Shown in pieces: positions 15,532-23,370 of a stretch of 25,202 bases of DNA. The stretch is from JBBTQE01 sp038065775 (GTDB taxonomy: Bacteria; Patescibacteriota; Patescibacteriia; Magasanikbacterales; GWA2-37-8), in assembly GCA_038065775.1 (NCBI GenBank), contig JBBTQE010000043.1, positions 1 through 25,202 on the forward strand, written 5' to 3'. Within the stretch, counting starts at the first letter, position 1, and every line of letters starts with the position of its first letter. Position numbers and translations under genes: made by a program. The notes beneath the pieces were generated by a model. That model saw nothing but the letters and a program-made list of their open reading frames with translations, was not told the DNA's origin and did no database searches.

Positions 15532-16493
15532 ATGAATATTCAGAAAAAGCCGCTTATCGTTTTAACAAGGTCATTAAAGGGTGTGAAGCGGTTTCGTCCT
15601 GGTTTATTTCTTCTAACCATCAAGAAGTGCGCCAAATTTTTATTGGGTCAGAATCGTGGGCCACAGATGGTAACAGAAAGTTTGTTGACTGGCTTGAGAG
15701 GGTTGAAAATAAAGTATTTATTAAATCCAAAAATTAAAAATATAGAAAGAGATACGATTGTTTATGTCAATGAAAGCGTGGAAGCTCTGCGCGACGCTAT
15801 CGAATTAAAAATGAAAGGAGTGGTAAGCAAAATCGTTGCTGGCCCGGTTCTCGTGATTTTACCAAAGGATGAAAACGCGATAATGCTGGACCCTAATATA
15901 GATCTTTTTTTGGTTCCCTCCGCATGGACAAAAAATCTTTGGATATCGCTAGCGCCAGCGCTCGCCGAAAAAATAAAAATTTGGCCGGCCGGAGTGGATA
16001 GCGATTGCGATTTGTCGCAGAAGCGGGATATGTTTTTAGTTTATTATAAAAGTGGTCCAAAACACAACTTGATTATATAGTTAATTTTTTAAAATCAAAA
16101 AATATTCCATACAATGTTCTTTGGTACGGGCATTATCAAAAAAAGGACTATCTTGCCAAACTAGCCCGCGCCAAAGGCATGATTTATTTATCAGAATCAG
16201 AAAGTCAGGGACTGGCATTATGTGAAGCGTGGATGCGTGATGTCCCAACATTGGTGTGGAATAGAAGATATTGGGAGTATTGCGGGAGTAAGTGGTTTGA
16301 TGATAAGATAAGCGCACCATATTTAACAAATGATTGTGGCCTATTTTTCGTGGACGACAATGATTTTCGCCTTAAATGGGATGATTTCTACTGCCGATTG
16401 TTTACTTTTAAACCTCGTGATTATTCTCTTAGAAATTTTACAAATAAAATATGCGCGGATAAATTTTTAAATCTTATTGATTATGTTGCATAG
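15532..16493 (+). pseudogene. GT4-like glycosyltransferase interrupted by a -1 frameshift
   Basis: Two open frames make one protein. The first (15532-16080) starts MNIQKKPLIVLTRS, runs through YVNESVEALRDAIELKMKG, LFLVPSAWTKNLWI and MFLVYYKSGPK, then loses sense and stops. The other frame continues from about 16059: TQLDYIVNFLKSKNIPYNVL, YGHYQKKDYLAKLARAKGM, then YLSESESQGLALCEAWMRD and VPTLVWNR. The latter is the GT4-type sugar-nucleotide site (SESQGLALCEA). Adding one A to the AAAA run at 16059-16062 joins the frames as Pro-Lys-Thr-Gln-Leu-Asp-Tyr. So this is either a one-base deletion, a real recent inactivation, or an assembly/sequencing error. The A-run is too short to suggest programmed slippage. 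Intact length would be about 320 residues. Confidence 0.8.
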
Positions 16494-17181
16494 AATATAC
16501 TCCTTAATTACAAAACCTTTTTATTTTATTATCAGCATTAATTTTTATAAAAATTTTGTTGGAGAAAACAAACTTTTTTTTGATATCGGCGCCAATATCG
16601 GCAACCGTACTAAGTTTTTTAATAGGTTAGGGGTAAAAGTTGTCGCCGTAGAACCACAACCCGACTGTGCTGATAAATTGGAAAAAAAATTCGCGGGTCG
16701 GGATGTGGTCGTGGTGCGTAAAGGTGTGGGAAGAGAAGCTGGAGAAATGCAAATGAGTGTGTGCGAAAACCAAAGCGGATTGTCTACCTTTTCTGATAAG
16801 TGGCAGACCGGTCGTTTTAAAAATTTTAACTTTGATAAAAAGATTATTGTCCAAATGACAACGATAGACAAACTAATCGAAGAGTTTGGTTTACCCGATT
16901 TCTGCAAGATTGATGTCGAAGGCTTTGAGTTGGAAGCTCTAAACGGCTTAACAAAAAAAGTGGGTTGTTTAAACCTCGAGTTTACGAGCGAGTTCTTTGA
17001 TCAGGCAGTTAGATGTGTTGAGAGGCTCGAGGGAATTGGGTTTAGTGAGTTTAATTTCACTTTAGGCGAGAAACCCAAACTGATCCTAGGTAGATGGGTT
17101 AATAAAAATTCATTATTAGCAGAGCTCCACGACAGAATTAAAGATAATCCTGATACGTGGGGAGATATTTATGCCAGATAA
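16483..17181 (+). CDS. FkbM-family SAM methyltransferase, second copy
   Basis: A 232-residue protein. LFFDIGANIGNRTKFFNRLG then VVAVEPQPDCADKLEKKF gives the SAM-binding motif, and CKIDVEGFELEALNGL is the family IDVEGxE segment. LGRWV and NPDTWGDIYA at the end recur in sugar-cluster members. Probably O-methylates a glycan sugar. ATG 16483 is preferred over an in-frame TTG at 16477; it overlaps the end of the frameshifted transferase by 11 bases, so the latter's C-terminal frame was evidently translated in the ancestor. Confidence 0.85.
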   Translation: MLHRIYSLITKPFYFIISINFYKNFVGENKLFFDIGANIGNRTKFFNRLGVKVVAVEPQPDCADKLEKKFAGRDVVVVRKGVGREAGEMQMSVCENQSGLSTFSDKWQTGRFKNFNFDKKIIVQMTTIDKLIEEFGLPDFCKIDVEGFELEALNGLTKKVGCLNLEFTSEFFDQAVRCVERLEGIGFSEFNFTLGEKPKLILGRWVNKNSLLAELHDRIKDNPDTWGDIYAR

Positions 17182-17190
17182 AAAATTATT

Positions 17191-17784
17191 ATGAAATTAC
17201 ATTTGGGATGCGGTGGAACTTACTTGGATGGTTATGTAAATGTTGATTTTTCACCAGATGAACAAACAATAATGAACGTTAGAGCCGATGTATATGCAGA
17301 CATCAGGAGTTTGGAATATCCAAGTGAGTCTATAGATGAAGTTAGAAACCACCATGTTTTTGAGCATTTTAACCGCGTGGAGGCTTTGAGGATGCTTGCT
17401 AAATGGAGGCGATGGCTTAAGCCTGGAGCCAAGCTTGTGATTGAGACGCCAGATTATTTTTGGTGCAGTGTTCTTTTGCCGTTTGTACCGTTTTTTTTCA
17501 AAATGAGACTTGGCAGGCATCTTTTTGGAACGCAAGAGGCAGAGTGGGCAAATCATTTAGATTTTTGGTATAAAGGCAAATTTAAAAGGATTTTAAAAAT
17601 TTTTGGCTTCAGCAAATTTAAATTCAGTCATCCCGTATATCGCAACTTCATGCCAAATATTAAAGTTGAATGTTACAAGCTAAATACATCCATCGATGAA
17701 AAAAAAGCAATTCAAGATATTATTGACTGGTACATATTTCCTCTTGAGAATAAAGAGAAATTTATGACAAATTGGTTAAAATAA
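17191..17784 (+). CDS. SAM-dependent methyltransferase (type 11-like)
   Basis: A 197-residue class I methyltransferase. It opens directly with motif I, MKLHLGCGGTYLDGYVNVD, then ADVYADIRSLEYPSESIDEV and HHVFEHFNRVEAL, the typical post-motif HxxEH segment, and WLKPGAKLVIETPDYF (motif with KPGG-like turn). The short form without N-terminal domain is common in glycan clusters, where such enzymes act on sugars or lipid-linked intermediates. It lies 9 bases after the FkbM gene. The substrate cannot be told. Confidence 0.8.
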   Translation: MKLHLGCGGTYLDGYVNVDFSPDEQTIMNVRADVYADIRSLEYPSESIDEVRNHHVFEHFNRVEALRMLAKWRRWLKPGAKLVIETPDYFWCSVLLPFVPFFFKMRLGRHLFGTQEAEWANHLDFWYKGKFKRILKIFGFSKFKFSHPVYRNFMPNIKVECYKLNTSIDEKKAIQDIIDWYIFPLENKEKFMTNWLK

Positions 17785-17802
17785 TTCGATAATTTTTCAT
17801 TT

Positions 17803-18804
17803 ATGAATCAAAAAAAAGCTCTTGTTTGTGGCGTTGGAGGTTTTATAGGTAGCCATTTGGTTAAAAAATTAAAAAAAGAAGGTTTTTGGGTGAGAGGAGT
17901 AGATATAAGAAGGCCGGAATATTCACAAACTGAAGCGGATGATTTTATTGTTGGCGATCTTAGAGATCAGCAAATCACAGCTAAAATTTTTGATACGCCA
18001 TTTGATGAGGTTTATCAGTTGGCTGCCGACATGGGCGGAGCCGGTTATATATTTACGGGCGAACATGATGCCGATGTTATGCACAATTCCGCGCTTATAA
18101 ATTTAAACATCGCGCATTTTGGCGCAAAGGCAAAAGTAAAAAAGATTTTTTATTCTTCGTCGGCGTGCATTTATCCGAAATTTAATCAGGTTGATCCGAA
18201 TAATCCAAAATGTTCGGAAGACTCAGCCTATCCCGCCTTGCCGGATAGCGATTATGGATGGGAGAAATTGTTTAGCGAGAGATTGTATGCCGCTTTTAGT
18301 CGCAACTACGGCGTTGACGTTCGTATCGCAAGATTTCACAATGTGTTCGGTCCGGAAAGCGCTTGGACAGGCGGCAGAGATAAAGCGCCGGCGGCTGTTT
18401 GTCGCAAAGTGGCCGAGGTTGAAGATGGTGGAACAATTGAGATCTGGGGCGATGGAGAGCAAACGCGGTCCTTTCTGTATATTGATGATTGTCTGGATGG
18501 GGTAAGAAGATTTATGGATTCTGGTTTTCAAGGCCCTTTAAATATCGGTTCCGAAGAAATGGTGTCGATAAACGCATTAGCTAAAATGGTCGCGGAGATT
18601 GCTGGTAAAAAATTAGAACTTAAACATATTGACGGGCCGTTGGGTGTTAGAGGAAGAAATTCAGACAATAAGCTTATTCGGGAAAAGCTCGGTTGGGAAC
18701 CCACCATGAAATTGTGTGACGGTATGGCTAAAATGTACGAGTGGGTGGCTAAAAAAGTTGAAGAATCAAAAAACAATAAATTCATTTCAGCTTATGAAAA
18801 ATAA
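17803..18804 (+). CDS. GDP-mannose 3,5-epimerase-like SDR
   Basis: A 333-residue extended SDR. The NAD motif is GVGGFIGSH (10-18). The rest follows plant GDP-mannose 3,5-epimerase (GME) closely: QLAADMGGAGYI, SSSACIYPKF with Cys122 at the catalytic cysteine position, YGWEK (Tyr151/Lys155), RFHNVFGP, GGRDKAPAAVCRK with Lys194 matching the second catalytic residue, WGDGEQTRSFLYIDDC, LNIGSEEMVSI and GVRGRNSDN. GME converts GDP-D-mannose to GDP-L-galactose (and GDP-L-gulose). Retention of Cys122 and Lys194, absent from simple 4-epimerases, makes the activity plausible. It overlaps the following Nudix gene by 11 bases, which is itself related to GDP-mannose hydrolase. GDP-mannose must come from genes outside the window. 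Confidence 0.85.
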   Translation: MNQKKALVCGVGGFIGSHLVKKLKKEGFWVRGVDIRRPEYSQTEADDFIVGDLRDQQITAKIFDTPFDEVYQLAADMGGAGYIFTGEHDADVMHNSALINLNIAHFGAKAKVKKIFYSSSACIYPKFNQVDPNNPKCSEDSAYPALPDSDYGWEKLFSERLYAAFSRNYGVDVRIARFHNVFGPESAWTGGRDKAPAAVCRKVAEVEDGGTIEIWGDGEQTRSFLYIDDCLDGVRRFMDSGFQGPLNIGSEEMVSINALAKMVAEIAGKKLELKHIDGPLGVRGRNSDNKLIREKLGWEPTMKLCDGMAKMYEWVAKKVEESKNNKFISAYEK

Positions 18805-19234
18805 GTGGCTAACTGAGAAGGATTATAATTTTATTTACACACGGGTGCCGAGAGTGTGTGTCGACTTGGTTATCAAAAATCGGCGTGGGGTTCTTTTGAC
18901 TTTTCGCGAAATCGAACCTTTCAAAAACCAGTGGCACATGCCGGGTGGCAGGGTGAAGTGGCGCGAGACTATCATAAAAGCGGTGCAAAGAATCGCACGC
19001 GAGGAAACCGGTCTAGAGGTAGAGCTAGTAAAATTGCTGGGTTTTATGGAGTTTTTGCGGGAAATGCAGAAAGGCGAAAGAAGACATACGGTGAGTATGG
19101 TTTTTCTAGCTAGACCGAATGACTTTAATTCGTCGGGCTGTGATCAGGCGCATCGTTTAAATTTTTTTAATAAATTACCAAAAAAAACCATTCCCATTCA
19201 CGCAAAATTTTTGACAGAAAATAATTTGTTATGA
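18794..19234 (+). CDS. Nudix hydrolase, GDP-mannose mannosyl hydrolase-like (copy 3)
   Basis: A 146-residue protein without N-terminal extension, the size of E. coli Gmm/WcaH. TRVPRVCVDLVIKNRRGVLL aligns with the Gmm start (TPLVSLDFIVENSRGEFL), with Asp24 at the Gmm Asp22 position. The box GGRVKWRE-x7-RIAREETGL keeps Gly-x5-Glu and Glu-Glu but has Ile for the first Glu of REUxEE, like the Leu in Gmm. LPKKTIPIH puts His136 at the position of Gmm general base His124. The chosen ATG (18794) overlaps the epimerase gene; an earlier in-frame Met at 18716 lies far inside that gene. Hydrolysis of a GDP-hexose to GDP and sugar is the likely reaction, perhaps tuning the GDP-mannose or GDP-L-galactose pool. 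Confidence 0.82.
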   Translation: MKNKWLTEKDYNFIYTRVPRVCVDLVIKNRRGVLLTFREIEPFKNQWHMPGGRVKWRETIIKAVQRIAREETGLEVELVKLLGFMEFLREMQKGERRHTVSMVFLARPNDFNSSGCDQAHRLNFFNKLPKKTIPIHAKFLTENNLL

Positions 19235-20088
19235 TTATAACGCGATTAAAAGCCGGTCTTGGGAATCAAATGTTTCAGTACGCCTTGGGCAGGCGCTTGT
19301 CTGTGGATGGGGACGACGATCTTAAATTTGATCTTTCTTGGTTTGATGACATACAAATAAATGAGACTCGACGAGTTCTTGAAATAGATAAATTTAATGT
19401 AGTTCTGCCAAAGGCTACGCGGGCAGAAACTGAGGACTTGCAAAGTGGGTATTTATTCCAAGTAAAAGAGTTTATGGATAGGGTAAGAGGCAGGCTTGAT
19501 AGAAATTTTTTTTACCGCTTTGATCCAAAAATTTTAAAGAAAAAGAATAATGTTTTTCTGAATGGTTATTTTCAAGCGCACGAATATTTTGATTCAATTA
19601 GATCTATTTTGTTAAAAGATTTTACAATAAAAAGTTGGTCATCGGATGGAATGGAGATAAGAGGTCAGGTCGAAAAGGCTCGCAATCCGGTGGCTCTTCA
19701 TATCCGGCGCGGCGATTTTGTCACTACATGCAAGCATTGGAATGGTTTATGCGACATAAATTATTATCAAGCAGGGCTGTCGCAAATTAAAAAACGAGAT
19801 TCCGATGCGCAGCTGTTTATTTTTTCAGACGACATTAAATGGGCGCAAGAAAACTTAATGTTTGAGGAACAAATGATTTTTGTTTCCCGTTCAGGTCTTT
19901 GCAGCGCAGAGGAAATAGCACTTATGAGTTTGTGCAAGCATCAGATAATTGCAAACAGTACTTTTAGTTGGTGGGGCGCCTGGCTTAACCAGAATGAGCA
20001 GAAGATTGTTGTCGCGCCCAGCCGCTGGTTAATTATTGCTAATATTGATACGCACGACCTCTTGCCTAATGAATGGATAAAAATTTAG
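19231..20088 (+). CDS. GT11 family (alpha-1,2-fucosyltransferase-like) glycosyltransferase
   Basis: A 285-residue protein. MIITRLKAGLGNQMFQYALG is the GT11 N-terminus, HIRRGDF (157-163) is the shared alpha-1,2/alpha-1,6-FucT motif that binds GDP, and NSTFSWWGAWL (242-252) is the GT11 C-terminal motif. Length agrees with bacterial FutC/WbsJ/WbwK proteins. Such enzymes transfer L-fucose from GDP-L-fucose; plant xyloglucan FucT can also take GDP-L-galactose. The upstream epimerase and the Nudix gene (overlap four bases) tie it to GDP-mannose-derived sugars. Confidence 0.93.
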   Translation: MIITRLKAGLGNQMFQYALGRRLSVDGDDDLKFDLSWFDDIQINETRRVLEIDKFNVVLPKATRAETEDLQSGYLFQVKEFMDRVRGRLDRNFFYRFDPKILKKKNNVFLNGYFQAHEYFDSIRSILLKDFTIKSWSSDGMEIRGQVEKARNPVALHIRRGDFVTTCKHWNGLCDINYYQAGLSQIKKRDSDAQLFIFSDDIKWAQENLMFEEQMIFVSRSGLCSAEEIALMSLCKHQIIANSTFSWWGAWLNQNEQKIVVAPSRWLIIANIDTHDLLPNEWIKI

Positions 20089-20089
20089 T

Positions 20090-20857
20090 ATGGCAAAAGT
20101 AAGCGTTAATCTGATAACATATAATCGAGCGAATTATTTAGCCGAAGCCATCAACAGCGTATTGGCTCAAACTTTTTACGATTGGGAACTAATAATTGTT
20201 GACGACGCATCTTCTGATAATACTTTTGAAATAGTAAAAAAATATTCTGAAAATGAGGGGAGAATAAAATATTATCGGCAAGAGACAAACCTAGGCATAA
20301 TCAAAGCGCGCAACTTAGCTTTGCAATTATCCCAAGGAGAATACATTGCAGTTTTAGATAGTGATGATGCCTGGGTTGATAAAGACAAGCTGAATAAACA
20401 ATTAAGTTTTTTTGAAAAGAATTCAGATTGCGTTGCAGTCGGCGGGGCTGTAGTAGTTATCGATGAAAAAGGACAAGGGTTGAAGCGATACAAGAATCCT
20501 CAAACTGATGTCTTGATAAGAAAAAAAATATTATTAAGAAATCCGTTTATAAATTCGTCCGTGATGTTCAAGAAAGATACTGCTTTAAGAAGCGGCGGAT
20601 ATAGCGATTATACGGTTGGAGAAGATTATGATTTATTTTTAAAAATGGGTTTGTCCGGAAAGCTTGCCAACCTGGATGATTATCTGGTTAAATATCGGAA
20701 ACACGGTATGGGAGCTACTTGGTCAAAGCGTGTTCGCGCGGCTAAGGATCATCTGGCTATAATTGTAAAATTTAAGAATAGTTATCCAAACTATTCTTTA
20801 GCGTTAGTTAAAGCGTATCTAAGAGTAATTTTATCCTACTTTTTGTCTTTATTGTGA
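20090..20857 (+). CDS. GT2 family glycosyltransferase
   Basis: A 255-residue GT-A enzyme. VSVNLITYNRANYLAEAINSVLAQTFYDWELIIVDDASSDNT is the textbook GT2 start, AVLDSDDAW holds the DxD, and SGGYSDYTVGEDYDLFLKMGL provides the acceptor ED motif. The short C-terminus ends in a hydrophobic helix (about 236-255). It starts one base after the GT11 gene and its TGA stop overlaps the next gene's GTG start. Confidence 0.88.
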   Translation: MAKVSVNLITYNRANYLAEAINSVLAQTFYDWELIIVDDASSDNTFEIVKKYSENEGRIKYYRQETNLGIIKARNLALQLSQGEYIAVLDSDDAWVDKDKLNKQLSFFEKNSDCVAVGGAVVVIDEKGQGLKRYKNPQTDVLIRKKILLRNPFINSSVMFKKDTALRSGGYSDYTVGEDYDLFLKMGLSGKLANLDDYLVKYRKHGMGATWSKRVRAAKDHLAIIVKFKNSYPNYSLALVKAYLRVILSYFLSLL

Positions 20858-21945
20858 AAATATTATATTTAATAACAAAATCTGAAATTGGCGGAGCGCA
20901 AACGCATGTAGTCCAGCTAGCTAATTTTTTTGTTAACAATAATCACGAAGTGGCGGTTATGAGTTTGCCCGGTGGCTGGCTTGAAAATGAAGTAAAAATT
21001 ATGGGAGCAAAATTTTATCCCAATATTTATTTTTCAAATAATTTTAACCCAATCAGATTTGTTCGCGCCATCAAAACAATCAAAAATTTAATTAAAGAAT
21101 TTAAACCGGATATCGTAGTATGTCATAGCACCGCCGCCGGCTTTATTGGCAGAGTGGCGGTCCGGAATAAAATTTCAACGGTTTATACTGCCCACGGATG
21201 GTCTTTTGAAAAGGGCACGCCATTTTGGAGAAAATTGCCTGCAATGGCGGCGGAAAAATACGCGGCCAGGTTTTGTAAAAAAATTATTTGTGTTTCAAAT
21301 TATACCAGAAGTGTAGGTATCAAATACAAGATTGCTGGTAGGCAAAAATTCACAGTTATATATAACGGGGTAGAAAAAAGTGAAGTGCGCGGGAGCGCGG
21401 ATGACAGGACGGTTAAAATTATTTTTGTGGGGAGATTATCAAAACAAAAAGATCCGGAATTGTTAATTAAAGCGGTCGGCAGTTTGCCTCAAGATTTAAT
21501 TAAGCAAATAGAAATAACAATAATCGGAAGCGGGCCTAAAGCCGGACTGCTTAATAATTTGGCCGGTCAAAATAAAAATCTGCTTGTTAAAATAGTTGAC
21601 AATGTTCCACGCGATAAAGCAATTGACATGTTAAAAAATTCGGATATTTTTGTCCTTTCCACCAATTGGGAAGGGCTCCCTTATTCAGTTTTAGAAGCTA
21701 TGAGCGCCGGATTGCCGGTGGTAGCTTCTGATGTTGGGGGGATAAGCGAGGCCGTGGATTCAAGCTGTGGTTTTTTGGTAAAACGCGGCGATGCGGAAAG
21801 GCTTAGAGAGGCGCTAGTAATACTCATTACCGATAAAAATTTGCGCAAGCAAATGGGGGAAAACGCGCAAAGAATCGCAAGCAGTAAATTTTCTTTGAAT
21901 AAAATGTTGGTAGAAACGGAAAATTTATATAAGACCATCATATGA
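20854..21945 (+). CDS. GT4 family glycosyltransferase
   Basis: A 363-residue GT-B enzyme. MKILYLITKSEIGGAQTHVVQLANFF begins the acceptor domain, VYTAHGW and CVSNYTR follow, then the linker VIYNGVEKS and the donor domain FVGRLSKQKDPELLIKAV. The catalytic Ex7E motif is EGLPYSVLEAMSAGLPVVASDVGG. The start is GTG at 20854, overlapping the previous stop by four bases (GTGA). The stop overlaps the next ATG. It adds a sugar from an unidentified nucleotide donor on the cytoplasmic side. Confidence 0.92.
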   Translation: MKILYLITKSEIGGAQTHVVQLANFFVNNNHEVAVMSLPGGWLENEVKIMGAKFYPNIYFSNNFNPIRFVRAIKTIKNLIKEFKPDIVVCHSTAAGFIGRVAVRNKISTVYTAHGWSFEKGTPFWRKLPAMAAEKYAARFCKKIICVSNYTRSVGIKYKIAGRQKFTVIYNGVEKSEVRGSADDRTVKIIFVGRLSKQKDPELLIKAVGSLPQDLIKQIEITIIGSGPKAGLLNNLAGQNKNLLVKIVDNVPRDKAIDMLKNSDIFVLSTNWEGLPYSVLEAMSAGLPVVASDVGGISEAVDSSCGFLVKRGDAERLREALVILITDKNLRKQMGENAQRIASSKFSLNKMLVETENLYKTII

Positions 21946-23324
21946 ATCTGTTATACCTCGGTGCCGGGTTTGTGGGCAGTTGTAGCGCGGCAGTTGCGGC
22001 AAATAGCGGACATAAGACATTGATATACGATATAGACAAAGAAAGAGTTGAATTATTATCGTCCGGCGACAGGGATGTTATTGAATCGTGCCTTTCAGAA
22101 CCAGGCCTGGGCGATTTGTTGGCGCGGAACAATGAGCGAGTTAAGTTTACTTTTGATTTCAGCGAGGTTGAAAGATTCTTGTCTGATTGCGACGCGATTT
22201 TTATCTGTGTGCCGACTCCGGAAATTGGCGAGACGGGGGAAAGCGACCTAAAATATTTTTATGACGCGCTGGACAAAGTTTCGCGTGGGTTGATTAATAG
22301 GAATGCTCAAAAGCAAGATAAATATGTTTTGATGGTGAATAAGAGCACGGTGCCTATTGATACAGCCTACAAAACAAAGCTTCTGTTGGAAAAGGCCGGA
22401 GTAAAGAATTTTGGCGTGGTTTCCAATCCCGAATTTTTGGTGATGGGCAAGGCCATTCACGATTCAATAAAACCAGATAGAATAGTAATAGGCGCTTGGG
22501 GTCAAAAAGATTTTGAGGTGATGCGGAAAATATATCGGCATTTTTTTGATTCGCCGACTGTTCATTATATTGAAGTCAACCCGCAAGAAGCGGCTGCCGG
22601 GAAATTATTGGCGAATTATTATTTATTTAATAAATTGGCAAACTGCTTTGATGTGATGGGCCGGACTTGCGAGGCGTTTGAAGAATTAAAGTTTGAAAAT
22701 TTACGCGGCATTTTATCCAGCGATAGCCGCATAGGCAGCTGGGGTTTTTTTGACAGCTTGTGCGTCGGCGGCAGTTGTTTAATAAAAGATAGTCGTTCAT
22801 TAATGCATCAATTGCGATTAAAAAATAAAAATGTTGCCTTAATAAATGAAACTTATTTGGCCAACAAAAGACAGCTGGAGCATTTTGTAGATCGGGCGGA
22901 AAAAGAAGCTGGCTTTGATTGGCGGCAAAAAAAAGTGGCAATTCTGGGGCTGGCTTTTAAAAGAGACACAAACGATATCCGTGATTCCGCGGCTGTAAAA
23001 ATTACAGGCTTAATTTTATCAAAAAATATTAAAGAGATTACCGTGTATGATCCGGCGGCCATGAAAAATTTTAAACGATTTTTCCCACCTTCAGATATTA
23101 TAAAGTATTCTGCCAACGAAGCAGAAGCGATAAAAGACGCGGATGTGGTAATTATTGTCACCGATTGGCCGCAATTCAGAGAGGCGGGGGATTTGGTTAT
23201 GCAATTAAGCAAAAACCCTTTAATTATGGACGGCAGACGCATGTTGCAACATAAATATGACGAATTGCAAAATAAAGGTTATAATATCATAGCGGTCGGT
23301 TCGCCGTTTTTAAAAGGAAAATAG
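21942..23324 (+). CDS. UDP-glucose/GDP-mannose dehydrogenase family protein
   Basis: A 460-residue protein with the family's three parts. The NAD domain begins LYLGAGFVGS (4-13), with FICVPTPEIGETGESDL. The central domain has VNKSTVP, SNPEFLVMGKAIHD (substrate loop, usually FLREGxA) and GKLLANYYLFNKLAN. The UDP-binding C-terminal domain has ILGLAFKRDTNDIRDSA. The catalytic Cys is Cys279 in CVGGSCLIKD; most relatives have GFGGSCFPKD, so the loop is divergent but the nucleophile is kept. It would make UDP-glucuronate or a related uronic acid. Next is an SDR that could 4-epimerise it. Confidence 0.85.
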   Translation: MNLLYLGAGFVGSCSAAVAANSGHKTLIYDIDKERVELLSSGDRDVIESCLSEPGLGDLLARNNERVKFTFDFSEVERFLSDCDAIFICVPTPEIGETGESDLKYFYDALDKVSRGLINRNAQKQDKYVLMVNKSTVPIDTAYKTKLLLEKAGVKNFGVVSNPEFLVMGKAIHDSIKPDRIVIGAWGQKDFEVMRKIYRHFFDSPTVHYIEVNPQEAAAGKLLANYYLFNKLANCFDVMGRTCEAFEELKFENLRGILSSDSRIGSWGFFDSLCVGGSCLIKDSRSLMHQLRLKNKNVALINETYLANKRQLEHFVDRAEKEAGFDWRQKKVAILGLAFKRDTNDIRDSAAVKITGLILSKNIKEITVYDPAAMKNFKRFFPPSDIIKYSANEAEAIKDADVVIIVTDWPQFREAGDLVMQLSKNPLIMDGRRMLQHKYDELQNKGYNIIAVGSPFLKGK

Positions 23325-23351
23325 GCCGCGCCTCAAAGGACGCTTCGCGGC
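23325..23351 (+). repeat. GC-rich hairpin between dehydrogenase and epimerase genes
   Basis: GCCGCG (23325-23330) and CGCGGC (23346-23351) form a 6-bp GC stem around a 15-base loop containing CCT-caa-AGG. It follows the dehydrogenase stop directly in one of the larger gaps of the operon (46 bases). With no T-run it is probably not a terminator and could be an mRNA-stability element. Confidence 0.35.
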
Positions 23352-23370
23352 ATGATTTCGTTAAATCAAT

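Noticed and set aside
15516..15737. Separate small protein overlapping the start of the frameshifted transferase
   Set aside because: The overlapping frame from 15532 continues for 549 bases with family-like sequence; this one does not resemble anything and is out of frame with both halves.
16050..16070. Programmed -1 ribosomal frameshift
   Set aside because: There is no X-XXY-YYZ slippery heptamer in the correct phase, the A-run is only four bases long and I see no strong downstream stem, so a simple indel is the better explanation.
17803..18804. Generic UDP-glucose 4-epimerase
   Set aside because: AADMGG, SSSACIYP, GGRDKAPAA and GVRGRNSDN together match GDP-mannose 3,5-epimerase rather than 4-epimerases.
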